From assembly GCA_964483545.1 (NCBI GenBank), contig CAZACC010000019.1, positions 1 to 27,228 of the forward strand: DNA of 27,228 nucleotides, read 5' to 3'. The notes beneath the pieces are model-generated. The model made no database searches, had not been told where the DNA came from, and saw only the letters and a program-made list of their open reading frames with translations. Made by a program: the position numbers and the translations under genes. Positions 16,127-23,503 of this stretch are shown piece by piece. Positions within the stretch are counted from its first letter, which is position 1; each line of letters starts with the position of its first letter. Source of the stretch: JAAYYM01 sp964483545. Its GTDB lineage: Bacteria; Bacillota; Clostridia; Lachnospirales; Lachnospiraceae.

Positions 16127-17797
16127 CTAACTGATCTCCATAATGATGGGTAGAATCATTGGGCGACGTTTTGTCTTTTTCCACACGTATGAGCTGAGTG
16201 CATCCTTCATGGTATTCTTCATCTTGCCCCAGTCTGTGATATTGCGATCCAGAATAGCCATCAGAGCATCCTCAACGACTACATGAGCCTCTTCCATCAA
16301 TTCATCAGACTCTCTCACATAAACAAATCCTCGTGACACTATATCTGGTCCAGCTACAAGGCAGTTAGTTCCCTTTTCCAGTGTCAATGCTACAATCAGT
16401 ATCCCATCCTCTGCCAGATGCTGTCTGTCACGCAATACAATATTGCCGACATCTCCGACACCCAGACCATCTACAAAGATTGCACCGGCACGTACCTCTC
16501 CTGTTACCTTTGCAGCGTTCTCATCCATCTCCAGCACGTCTCCACTTGTTAAAAGGAAAATATTCTCTTTTGGAATTCCAAGTCCCTTTGCAAGATTTGC
16601 CTGTGCTTTCAGATGTTTATACTCTCCATGAACAGGAATTGCATACTTAGGCTGTACCAGAGCGTAAATCAACTTGATTTCTTCCTGGCAGGCATGTCCT
16701 GATACATGTGTGTCTTGGAAAATGACATCTGCTCCGTTCATGGACAGCTCATTAATAACCTTGGAAATCGCCTTTTCATTGCCTGGAATCGGACTGGAGC
16801 TGAAAATAACCGTGTCTCCTGGCTTGATTGTTACCTTTTTATGAATATTACTTGCCATTCTGCTCAATGCAGCCATAGTCTCTCCCTGACTGCCTGTGGT
16901 GATAATCACTGTCTTTTCATCTGGATAATTCTTTAACTGCTCAATATCGATTAATGTTCCTTCTGGTATTGATATATACCCGATCTCACTTGCTGTCTGT
17001 ATGACATTAACCATACTTCGACCTTCTACTACCACCTTTCTGCCATATTTATAGGCAGAGTCAATAATCTGCTGTACTCTGTCAATATTTGAAGCAAAGG
17101 TAGCAACAAAAATTCTTGTATTCTTATGATCTGCAAAAATGGAATCAAATGTCTTTCCAACGGTTTTTTCGGAGTTTGTAAATCCCAAACGTTCTGCATT
17201 TGTACTGTCACACATCAGTGCCAGTACACCCTTTTTACCAATCTCTGCAAATCGCTGCAAATCTATTGGATCTCCAAATACAGGTGTATAATCCACCTTA
17301 AAATCTCCAGTATGCATAATAATGCCAGCTGGGGAATAAATCGCTAATGCAGCTGCATCTGCAATTGAATGATTTGTTTTAATAAATTCTACACGCAGCT
17401 GCCCCATATTGATAGATTGTCCGTATTTGACCACCTTGCGTTTGACCTGTTTTGTCAGGTTGTGTTCCTTCAGTTTTGTTTCAATCAAAGCAATTGTCAG
17501 CTTCGTCGCATACACTGGAACATTGATGTCCTTCAGTACATATGGCAGTGCGCCGATATGATCCTCATGTCCATGTGTGATCACAAATCCTTTAACTTTG
17601 TCGATATTTTCCTTTAAATATGTAACATCTGGAATGACCATATCAATTCCGAGCATATCGTCCTCTGGAAATGCCAAACCACAGTCTATGACTACAATGC
17701 TATCTTCATATTCTATTGCTGTTATATTTAACCCAATCTGCTCCAAGCCGCCCAAAGGAATGATCTTTAGCTTAGATGCATTTTCCCTATTTTTCAA
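16127..17797 (-). CDS. rnj: Ribonuclease J
   Basis: A 556-residue metallo-beta-lactamase/beta-CASP ribonuclease with 5'-exonuclease and endonuclease activity in mRNA turnover and rRNA maturation. It starts with KIIPLGGLEQIGLN, carries the zinc-binding HGHEDH (75-80), TNHSIADAAA and HTGDFKVD motifs, GSQGE and PIPGNE in the beta-CASP region, and HVSGHACQEE plus PVHGEYKH for the last ligands. Its length matches Bacillus RNase J1 (555). The start is TTG, inside the last codons of the DUF1292 gene (11-base overlap), with GGAGG nine bases upstream. No other start fits the family N-terminus. Its position inside the ireB-ruvX-mltG-trmR block differs from Bacillus. Confidence 0.95.
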   Translation of the reverse strand: MKNRENASKLKIIPLGGLEQIGLNITAIEYEDSIVVIDCGLAFPEDDMLGIDMVIPDVTYLKENIDKVKGFVITHGHEDHIGALPYVLKDINVPVYATKLTIALIETKLKEHNLTKQVKRKVVKYGQSINMGQLRVEFIKTNHSIADAAALAIYSPAGIIMHTGDFKVDYTPVFGDPIDLQRFAEIGKKGVLALMCDSTNAERLGFTNSEKTVGKTFDSIFADHKNTRIFVATFASNIDRVQQIIDSAYKYGRKVVVEGRSMVNVIQTASEIGYISIPEGTLIDIEQLKNYPDEKTVIITTGSQGETMAALSRMASNIHKKVTIKPGDTVIFSSSPIPGNEKAISKVINELSMNGADVIFQDTHVSGHACQEEIKLIYALVQPKYAIPVHGEYKHLKAQANLAKGLGIPKENIFLLTSGDVLEMDENAAKVTGEVRAGAIFVDGLGVGDVGNIVLRDRQHLAEDGILIVALTLEKGTNCLVAGPDIVSRGFVYVRESDELMEEAHVVVEDALMAILDRNITDWGKMKNTMKDALSSYVWKKTKRRPMILPIIMEIS

Positions 17798-18059
17798 ACT
17801 CTATGTCCTCCATTGTCTCTTCAAACACTTTGGCTACTGCCATCAGTTCCGTCTCCTCAGAGACGATGATGTAATTGCTTTCCTGATCCTCTGCCGGTGC
17901 GATATCCTTGAGTATCAATGCCTCTCCGTCGCCCTCTTGGACATCAGTCACCAACAGGTAATTCATTCCGTTGATTCTGGTCTGTTCCAGAACATAAAAA
18001 GCTACCTGCTCCTCAGCTCCATTCTCCCCCTGAATCATAAATTCAATCTTTTCCGTCAC
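17787..18059 (-). CDS. DUF1292 protein, YrzB-like
   Basis: A 90-residue acidic protein with the DUF1292 pattern: EQVAFYVLEQTRINGMNYLLVTD, then a central run of acidic residues and NYIIVSEETELMAVAKVFEE. It is a conserved Firmicutes protein of unknown biochemical function, found beside ruvX and ireB in Bacillus as well. It begins with GTG and overlaps the end of ruvX by 17 bases. GGAGG lies seven bases before this GTG. Its own end overlaps the TTG start of RNase J, so the three genes are probably translationally coupled. Confidence 0.85.
   Translation of the reverse strand: MTEKIEFMIQGENGAEEQVAFYVLEQTRINGMNYLLVTDVQEGDGEALILKDIAPAEDQESNYIIVSEETELMAVAKVFEETMEDIEFEK
17807..17811 (-). promoter_or_regulatory. 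Ribosome binding site deciding the TTG start of RNase J
   Basis: GGAGG on the minus strand lies within the 3' end of the DUF1292 gene, nine bases before TTG at 17797. This supports the unusual start codon. Confidence 0.75.
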
Positions 18060-18486
18060 TACTACTCCTCCCTGAATAATCTAAATATCCTTGCAAAATG
18101 AAAATAGCAGCAATCTTATCTACATATTTGCCCCTATTTTCTCTGCGTATATTCGCTTCTATCATTGCCTTATCAGCTGCGACCGTTGTCAGACGTTCAT
18201 CCCAGAGCACCACTTCAAGACCTGTCCGTCTCGCCAGCATCTCCTGAAATTCCATTGTCTTCTCACCGCGCTCGCCGATTGTGGCATTCATATTCTTTGG
18301 TAAACCCAGTACAATCTTATCCACCTTGTACTCTGCAATCAATTCTTCAATACGCGCAAGGGTACGCCTGAGTTTATTTTCAGACTCTCTCCTGATGATT
18401 TCTATCCCCTGTGCGGTAATCAGCAATTCATCACTGATTGCTACTCCAACGGTTTTAGACCCGAAATCCAAACCCATCATTCGCAT
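18043..18486 (-). CDS. ruvX: Putative Holliday junction resolvase RuvX (YqgF)
   Basis: A 147-residue RNase H-fold nuclease. MGLDFGSKTVGVAIS (residues 4-18) carries the first catalytic aspartate (D7). KIVLGLPKNMN and the DERLTT motif follow, and VDKIAAIFILQGYLD near the end supplies the last acidic residue. The family resolves recombination junctions, and its E. coli member also processes the 5' end of pre-16S rRNA. Three in-frame ATGs lie at the start (residues 1, 3 and 4). The first has GGTGGAAG upstream. It lies three bases after ireB and overlaps the DUF1292 gene, as in Bacillus yrrK-yrzB. Confidence 0.92.
   Translation of the reverse strand: MRMMGLDFGSKTVGVAISDELLITAQGIEIIRRESENKLRRTLARIEELIAEYKVDKIVLGLPKNMNATIGERGEKTMEFQEMLARRTGLEVVLWDERLTTVAADKAMIEANIRRENRGKYVDKIAAIFILQGYLDYSGRSSSDGKD
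18067..18071 (-). promoter_or_regulatory. Ribosome binding site deciding the GTG start of the DUF1292 gene
   Basis: GGAGG on the minus strand lies inside the 3' end of ruvX, seven bases before GTG at 18059. The next in-frame ATG (codon 8) would place this site too far upstream. Confidence 0.7.
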
Positions 18487-18489
18487 ATT

Positions 18490-18753
18490 CTACTTCCACC
18501 CGCTGTTCTTGATATATTCCGTCAACAGCTCCTCTACCAATTCATCACGTTCTACCCTCATTACAAGACTTCTGGCATTATTATGACTGGTAATATAAGT
18601 CGGATCCCCTGACATGATATAACCAACAATCTGATTAACTGGATTATATCCTTTTTCTGTTAACGCCTCATATACCGTAGACAATACTACCTTGACACCC
18701 GTCTCAGGTTCTGTCGCTACTTTAAAATATTGTGTATTTCCTAAGTCCTGCAT
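18490..18753 (-). CDS. ireB: IreB family regulatory phosphoprotein (UPF0297)
   Basis: An 87-residue protein matching the IreB/YrzL family: VYEALTEKGYNPVNQIVGYI, SGDPTYITSHNNARSL and VERDELVEELL are its conserved blocks. In Enterococcus IreB is a substrate of the PASTA kinase IreK on N-terminal threonines and tunes cell-wall stress and cephalosporin resistance. Thr7 in the flexible N-terminus here is a candidate phosphosite (inference). It is the first gene of the housekeeping operon, downstream of a promoter at 18812-18840, and precedes ruvX as in other Firmicutes. A GGGGTGAC site precedes the ATG. Confidence 0.92.
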   Translation of the reverse strand: MQDLGNTQYFKVATEPETGVKVVLSTVYEALTEKGYNPVNQIVGYIMSGDPTYITSHNNARSLVMRVERDELVEELLTEYIKNSGWK

Positions 18754-18811
18754 ATTGTCACCCCATTCATCGTACTGTTGTAAACACCTTATATTCTTCT
18801 ACTTATCTCGT

Positions 18812-18840
18812 ATTTTACCCTATATCAGCTTAAAGTTCAA
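18812..18840 (-). promoter_or_regulatory. Promoter of the ireB operon
   Basis: On the minus strand TTGAAC (18835-18840) and TAAAAT (18812-18817) are 17 bases apart. The -35 lies within the last codons of mtaB. The predicted start, near 18805, would give a leader of about 50 bases before ireB. No terminator was seen between mtaB and ireB, so read-through from mtaB is also possible. Confidence 0.6.
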
Positions 18841-20143
18841 GGATTTCATCGGTAATCAGCCTTTTTGGTATCCCTGTGATCACTTGATTTGTCAGATCTT
18901 TCTCTGTCTTGCAAGCAGTTCTGATGTATTCTCTAGTATGTCCTGTTTGATAGAAATGATCACCAATTTTCTGTTGTTCTTCAAGCAGCACCTCTACATG
19001 CTGATTCAAATAGGACTCACGGTACTTTCTTGCCTCCAGAGCGTTTTCCGCAATCAAGATACTGCTTCTTTCATGTTTGACTATTTCTGGTATCTGATTA
19101 GGCATCTTGTCAGCTCTCGTTCCTTTTCGGCGAGAATATTTAAACACATGTATCTCATAAAAATGAACTTTATTCAAGAAATCCCTCGTAATTCTAAATT
19201 CCTCCTCTGTCTCCCCAGGAAAGCCGACTATGACATCAGTCGTCAGCGCTGGATTGTGAAAATATTTCCGTAATAATTCCACTTTTTGATAGTATTCACC
19301 CGTATCATAATGTCTGTTCATTCTTTTTAGTGTCTCATCACAACCACTTTGCAGGGATAAATGAAAGTGAGGGCAGATCTTGTCCAAGGTTGACAGCTCT
19401 GCAGAAAATTCTTCCGTAATGATTCGCGGTTCCAAAGAACCCAGCCGAATACGTTCAATCCCAGATATCTGCTGCACTGCACGTATTAGCTCCAGCAGCT
19501 GTGGTTTTCCGTCTGCAAAATCAATTCCGTATGAACTCAAATGAATCCCTGTCAATACGACCTCTTTATAGCCGAGCGCTGCCAGACCCTCTATTTCCTG
19601 AATTACATTCGCCTTCTCACGACTTCTGACCCGTCCTCTCGCATAAGGAATAATACAATAACTGCAGAACTGGTTACACCCGTCCTGTATCTTGATATAT
19701 GCTCTCGTATGCTCCGCAGTCCTGTCAAGCTTCAGTTCTTCATACTCCTGCTCATTTGCGATATCCAATACTGTGCTGTGATGCAGCGTTTTGTCATGAT
19801 CTCGCTCATAATCCTCCAGAATCTGTATCAAATCCTTTTTTCGATTATTTCCGATGATCAGATCAATGCTCTCATCTGCTCTTGCACCCTCAGTATCAGT
19901 TTGGGCATAACAGCCTGTCGCAACCACTATGGCGTTCCGGTTTTGTTTCTTTGCCTTATGCAGCATCTGACGTGATTTTCTGTCAGCAATATTTGTAACA
20001 CTGCATGTATTTACAATGTAAATATCTGCTTCCTTGTCAAAGGGTACAATTTCATACCCGTTTTTTGTTAATAATTGTTGCATAACTTCCATCTCATATG
20101 CATTCACTTTACACCCAAGGTTATGTAATGCTACCTTTTTCAT
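18830..20143 (-). CDS. mtaB: tRNA t6A37 methylthiotransferase MtaB
   Basis: A radical-SAM methylthiotransferase of 437 residues converting t6A37 to ms2t6A37 in tRNA. The N-terminal UPF0004 domain has LHNLGCKVNAYE with C11, plus C47 (NTCSVT) and C78 (ATGCYAQ) for one Fe-S cluster. The radical-SAM motif is CNQFCSYC (C156, C160, C163), followed by IIPYARGRVRSR. A TRAM-like C-terminus is present. HNLGCKVN and the overall pattern fit MtaB rather than MiaB or RimO. The frame is open upstream to 20236, but AAGGAG lies just before the ATG at 20143 and the family begins there. No clear promoter was found in the 97-base divergent gap to the HPr-like gene. Confidence 0.93.
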   Translation of the reverse strand: MKKVALHNLGCKVNAYEMEVMQQLLTKNGYEIVPFDKEADIYIVNTCSVTNIADRKSRQMLHKAKKQNRNAIVVATGCYAQTDTEGARADESIDLIIGNNRKKDLIQILEDYERDHDKTLHHSTVLDIANEQEYEELKLDRTAEHTRAYIKIQDGCNQFCSYCIIPYARGRVRSREKANVIQEIEGLAALGYKEVVLTGIHLSSYGIDFADGKPQLLELIRAVQQISGIERIRLGSLEPRIITEEFSAELSTLDKICPHFHLSLQSGCDETLKRMNRHYDTGEYYQKVELLRKYFHNPALTTDVIVGFPGETEEEFRITRDFLNKVHFYEIHVFKYSRRKGTRADKMPNQIPEIVKHERSSILIAENALEARKYRESYLNQHVEVLLEEQQKIGDHFYQTGHTREYIRTACKTEKDLTNQVITGIPKRLITDEILEL

Positions 20144-20177
20144 ATAAAACTCCTTATTTTTTTGTACTGTTTGGATA

Positions 20178-20206
20178 TTGACTTTTAATTCCCGTACACG
20201 TAATAT
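20178..20206 (+). promoter_or_regulatory. Promoter of the HPr-like gene
   Basis: TTGACT (20178-20183) and TAATAT (20201-20206) are spaced by 17 bases, close to the sigma-A consensus. Transcription would start near 20213, about 28 bases before the ATG, leaving room only for the strong ribosome binding site. Confidence 0.8.
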
Positions 20207-20240
20207 AAGGGTGTAAGAAAACAAAAAGGAGGTCATTCAC

Positions 20241-20471
20241 ATGAAGACAGTACAGATTTCTTTAAATTCTATCGACAAGGTAAAATCATTCGTAAATGAT
20301 ATTACAAAATTCGACTATGATTTTGATTTAGTATCTGGCAGATATGTTATTGATGCAAAATCAATCATGGGTATCTTCAGTTTGGATCTGTCTAAGCCTA
20401 TTGACTTGAACATCCATGCAGAAGACAATGCTGATGACGTATTGGCTATTATCAAGCCCTACCTGATCTAA
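20241..20471 (+). CDS. HPr-like protein lacking the active-site histidine
   Basis: A 76-residue protein with an HPr-like layout. The C-terminal half keeps the segment around the HPr regulatory serine (DAKSIMGIFSLDL, residues 46-58) and the final NIHAEDNADDVLAIIKPYL helix with the family acidic pattern. The N-terminal LHARPA motif with His15 is absent: residues 13-30 read KVKSFVNDITKFDYDFDL. It therefore should not carry phosphate between EI and EII as HPr does, while Ser49 could in principle be an HPr-kinase-like site (inference). The gene stands alone with a good promoter, an ideal AAAGGAGGT site seven bases from the ATG and a terminator, suggesting strong expression. It is divergent from mtaB. 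Confidence 0.85.
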   Translation: MKTVQISLNSIDKVKSFVNDITKFDYDFDLVSGRYVIDAKSIMGIFSLDLSKPIDLNIHAEDNADDVLAIIKPYLI

Positions 20472-20491
20472 GCATTCAGTTTTAAAATAAA

Positions 20492-20526
20492 GGGCATTTG
20501 CGGGGGTGTTGCAGTTGTCCTTTTTT
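20492..20526 (+). terminator. Rho-independent terminator of the HPr-like gene, probably bidirectional
   Basis: The 10-bp arms 20492-20501 (GGGCATTTGC) and 20511-20520 (GCAGTTGTCC) pair with one internal mismatch and two G-T pairs, closing a 9-base loop, and are followed by six T at 20521-20526. On the opposite strand the hairpin is followed by TTTATTTT, so it can also end the prmA-to-membrane-protein operon arriving from the right. Confidence 0.85.
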
Positions 20527-20556
20527 CTTGCCTATTTTTGCTTTCAGCCTAAACCG

Positions 20557-22293
20557 TTACATCCTTGCAATTCCAAACACATGATCATCTATTGGAATCA
20601 GAATCAGTTTTTCGCATGAAACGTACTCTAGATCCTGTTCTCTGAAAATATATACAGTATCTTCTCTAATAAGCCCCTGATTCAATTCCTGATAGATCTT
20701 ATCTATTTCCTCATTGATCTGTTTACTGTAATCTCTCGCATAATAATAATTATTCTGTGTCATATCATGTTGATATGCGTAGTGTGCCGTATCCATAATC
20801 CAATCGTTTTCATCGTACATAAAAACAAAATGAGCTTTACCTGCAAGTTCTTCCTTCACATCATCCCATACAGATTCATATATGTGGGTCTCTTCTGCAA
20901 AATAGGCTCTTTTTTCTCTCACCCATCCTGATATATCAGCAATCTGCAGCAGCACAGCCACCGCAAGCAATAAAATGGCGGCACTGTTTCCGTTCTCCCG
21001 ACTGCTTCTTTTCCATTCTCTTCTTCCTGTAATCGGAAAGTAACGCTGTTCACGTATCATCAAAATGATGGCTCCTAGCATTAGTAAATACATCGGCGTC
21101 CATATAAAACGTCCGTTTGATCGGAATATGTTCATGATTGTCTTGATCGGTCCAAAATAGGGGATTCCAAGTAACCTGATTCCTCCAATCGTAATAGTTG
21201 GAAATACAGCCAGTGTTACAAAAACCAAAGCTATCAGCCCTAACAGACATATCCTTCTGTGTCTTGCAAAAAAAGCTTTATCTATCTTGATCTGACGTGT
21301 TACCAGCGATTTTACCATTAAAACAAGCAAACGTACAAGTAATAATAAAATTCCTGCACCTAAATAGGCGAACCCTTCATATTGGAACTCTCCATACACA
21401 GGTAAGGCTCCCAGCATAGAAGAATGCCCTAGGGAATTAATGAATGTGTTCAGGTTACTGCAAAACGCTCCAATCCCCTCTCCTACAGGAGATGCATCCT
21501 GGTAAAACGCTCCAAGCAGAAATAAGTTCAATATTGCAGCAATACAATAGATGCTGGCAGGCATCAAAACCTGCATAAAAAATGTCTGTAATGACCTTCT
21601 TGTGTCCATCTGCTTCGTTCTCTGTCCCATCCATGTATCAATCAAAGAACCTATCATAATCAAGCCTACCATCGGAACAAAATAAGAATGAATGGAAACA
21701 CAAAGAAATCCCATGCCAAACCATACTGCACATCTTTTATACAGCGTATCTAACCACTCATCATAAAACCAGAGCAACAGAGCAAGTAATAAAAGCCACT
21801 GTGCCCCCAAGGCTGTATGGTAATACATTCTCTGCAGCATAGTAAAGCTGAGTGTAAAGAAGGGTACTGATAATATACAAACTGTTTTACTCGCTGTAAA
21901 TCTTCTGACGAGCAAAATAGAAATACCACCCTGCAGCATGTAGCATAGCAGACCAAACAGACCAAAATACTGAAACATCTCCGGCAGTACACTGCGAAAT
22001 AGTTTGAAAAGTACTGCAAACAAAGGAATAGAGTCCGTCCAGATCACAGATACACGGATCGGATCAGATAACGAATCAATCAAGCCAATCGGTAAATGCC
22101 AGTCGCTTGACCGAAAATGACACCATCCCAGAAAATGCTGTCGCAGATCCATATCCCCATTCATCAGCCATTCGGTATAGCTGAAATCCAGTATCTTTAC
22201 ACCATACACGCAAAGAAAGCACAGGATACCAATCAGGCTTCCTATGCAGAACAGTATCTGATATTCCCTTGTTCTCTGCTGCTTCAAGTTCAT
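20557..22293 (-). CDS. Polytopic membrane protein, GT-C-like (resembles DUF6311)
   Basis: A 578-residue integral membrane protein. About ten to twelve hydrophobic helices span residues 10-455, and a soluble C-terminal domain of roughly 120 residues follows. After the first helix comes a conserved-looking loop, NGDMDLRQHFLGWCHFRSSD and WHLPIG, like the first extracytoplasmic loop of GT-C glycosyltransferases, where acidic residues are catalytic. The pattern agrees with my memory of DUF6311, but this is not verified. A likely role is transfer of a polyprenyl-linked sugar to a surface polymer (inference). It starts 4 bases after thiI with only a weak GAGTGA site. A glycosylation gene at the end of a translation-related operon is unexpected. 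Confidence 0.7.
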   Translation of the reverse strand: MNLKQQRTREYQILFCIGSLIGILCFLCVYGVKILDFSYTEWLMNGDMDLRQHFLGWCHFRSSDWHLPIGLIDSLSDPIRVSVIWTDSIPLFAVLFKLFRSVLPEMFQYFGLFGLLCYMLQGGISILLVRRFTASKTVCILSVPFFTLSFTMLQRMYYHTALGAQWLLLLALLLWFYDEWLDTLYKRCAVWFGMGFLCVSIHSYFVPMVGLIMIGSLIDTWMGQRTKQMDTRRSLQTFFMQVLMPASIYCIAAILNLFLLGAFYQDASPVGEGIGAFCSNLNTFINSLGHSSMLGALPVYGEFQYEGFAYLGAGILLLLVRLLVLMVKSLVTRQIKIDKAFFARHRRICLLGLIALVFVTLAVFPTITIGGIRLLGIPYFGPIKTIMNIFRSNGRFIWTPMYLLMLGAIILMIREQRYFPITGRREWKRSSRENGNSAAILLLAVAVLLQIADISGWVREKRAYFAEETHIYESVWDDVKEELAGKAHFVFMYDENDWIMDTAHYAYQHDMTQNNYYYARDYSKQINEEIDKIYQELNQGLIREDTVYIFREQDLEYVSCEKLILIPIDDHVFGIARM

Positions 22294-22297
22294 AGTA

Positions 22298-23479
22298 TCA
22301 CTCTACAATAATCAATTCTTTTGTTTCAATAGCAGTCTGAAAGAGTTCATCGATTTTCTCCTCCAGATTACGTTCGGAACGTTTGATGATATTCAGGTTT
22401 GGTTTTGTAACTGGATGTTTCGCTACAAATATCGTACAGCAGTCCTCAAAGGGCTGGATGGATGTCTCAAACGTACCTATCTTGTTTGCTATTTCGATAA
22501 TCTCCTGCTTATCAAAGCCAATTACAGGGCGATAAACCGGCATCGTACAGACTTCATTTGTTGCTGCAAGTGACTTTAGGGTCTGACTGGCAACCTGACC
22601 GATACTCTCCCCTGTAATCAGACCTGCACAGTCTGTTTCCTGTGCAATGTGTTCCGCAATTTTCATCATATAGCGGCGCATAATGATTGTCAGTTCCTCA
22701 TGCGGACATTTCTCATAAATATACAGCTGAATATCCGTAAAGTTGATCACATGCAAATAAATCGGTCCGGTATAGGCAGATACAATACGGGCAAGATCTA
22801 AAACCTTCTGTTTGGCGCGCTCACTTGTATATGGCGGAGCATGAAAATAAACTGCATCAATCTTGACGCCACGCTTTGCAACCATATATCCCGCAACTGG
22901 TGAATCGATTCCACCAGATAATAAAAGCATCGCTTTGCCATTGCTTCCAATCGGCATACCGCCTGCTCCAGGAATGACTCTAGAATAAATATAGATTTTC
23001 TCTCTGATTTCAACAAAAAGCTCTATTTCTGGAGTATGAACATCAACCCTCATCTCTGGAAAAGCATCCAGTATCGTACCACCCAGTTCACTGTTGATTT
23101 CCATGGAGGTCAGTGGATAATTCTTTCTGGCTCTTCTGGCATTGACCTTAAAGGTTTTATGTTTGTCCGGATAGACCTCATCCATATAGTGTACAATGAC
23201 CTTCTGCAGGTCCTCAAAGCCATAATCCTCTACGTGTACAACAGGACAGATACCCGTAATACCAAATACCTTCTGCAGTCCTCCTACCGTCTCTTCAAAA
23301 TCATAATCTTCCAAACATTCAATATAAATACGCCCCTGTGATTTTGTAATTTCAAATTTACCGTCTACTTTTTTTAATGCTATCCGTATCTGCTTCACCA
23401 ATGCATCCTCGAATAGATATCGATTTTTACCCTTTAAGGCTATTTCTGCATATTTGATCAGAAATGCTGTAAATTTCAT
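22298..23479 (-). CDS. thiI: tRNA 4-thiouridine synthase ThiI
   Basis: A 393-residue sulfurtransferase making s4U8 in tRNA, and in some bacteria the sulfur for thiamine. The N-terminal ferredoxin-like and THUMP domains (FLIKYAEIALKGKNR to about residue 165) are followed by the PP-loop ATPase motif LLLSGGIDSPVAGYM (185-199). CAGLITGESIGQVASQTL and FEDCCTIFVAKHPVTKP are further ThiI blocks. It ends without a rhodanese domain, as is normal in Bacillus-type ThiI, so persulfide sulfur must come from a partner. The gene before it encodes a cysteine desulfurase, 24 bases away, like the Bacillus nifZ-thiI pair. AAAGGAG precedes the ATG. Confidence 0.95.
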   Translation of the reverse strand: MKFTAFLIKYAEIALKGKNRYLFEDALVKQIRIALKKVDGKFEITKSQGRIYIECLEDYDFEETVGGLQKVFGITGICPVVHVEDYGFEDLQKVIVHYMDEVYPDKHKTFKVNARRARKNYPLTSMEINSELGGTILDAFPEMRVDVHTPEIELFVEIREKIYIYSRVIPGAGGMPIGSNGKAMLLLSGGIDSPVAGYMVAKRGVKIDAVYFHAPPYTSERAKQKVLDLARIVSAYTGPIYLHVINFTDIQLYIYEKCPHEELTIIMRRYMMKIAEHIAQETDCAGLITGESIGQVASQTLKSLAATNEVCTMPVYRPVIGFDKQEIIEIANKIGTFETSIQPFEDCCTIFVAKHPVTKPNLNIIKRSERNLEEKIDELFQTAIETKELIIVE

Positions 23480-23503
23480 ATTTCTGCTCCTTTACTATCA
23501 TCA

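Noticed and set aside
20144..20236. A longer N-terminus for MtaB, open upstream of 20143
   Set aside because: The extension crosses the HPr-like gene's promoter, shows no family similarity, and a clear AAGGAG sits just before the ATG at 20143.
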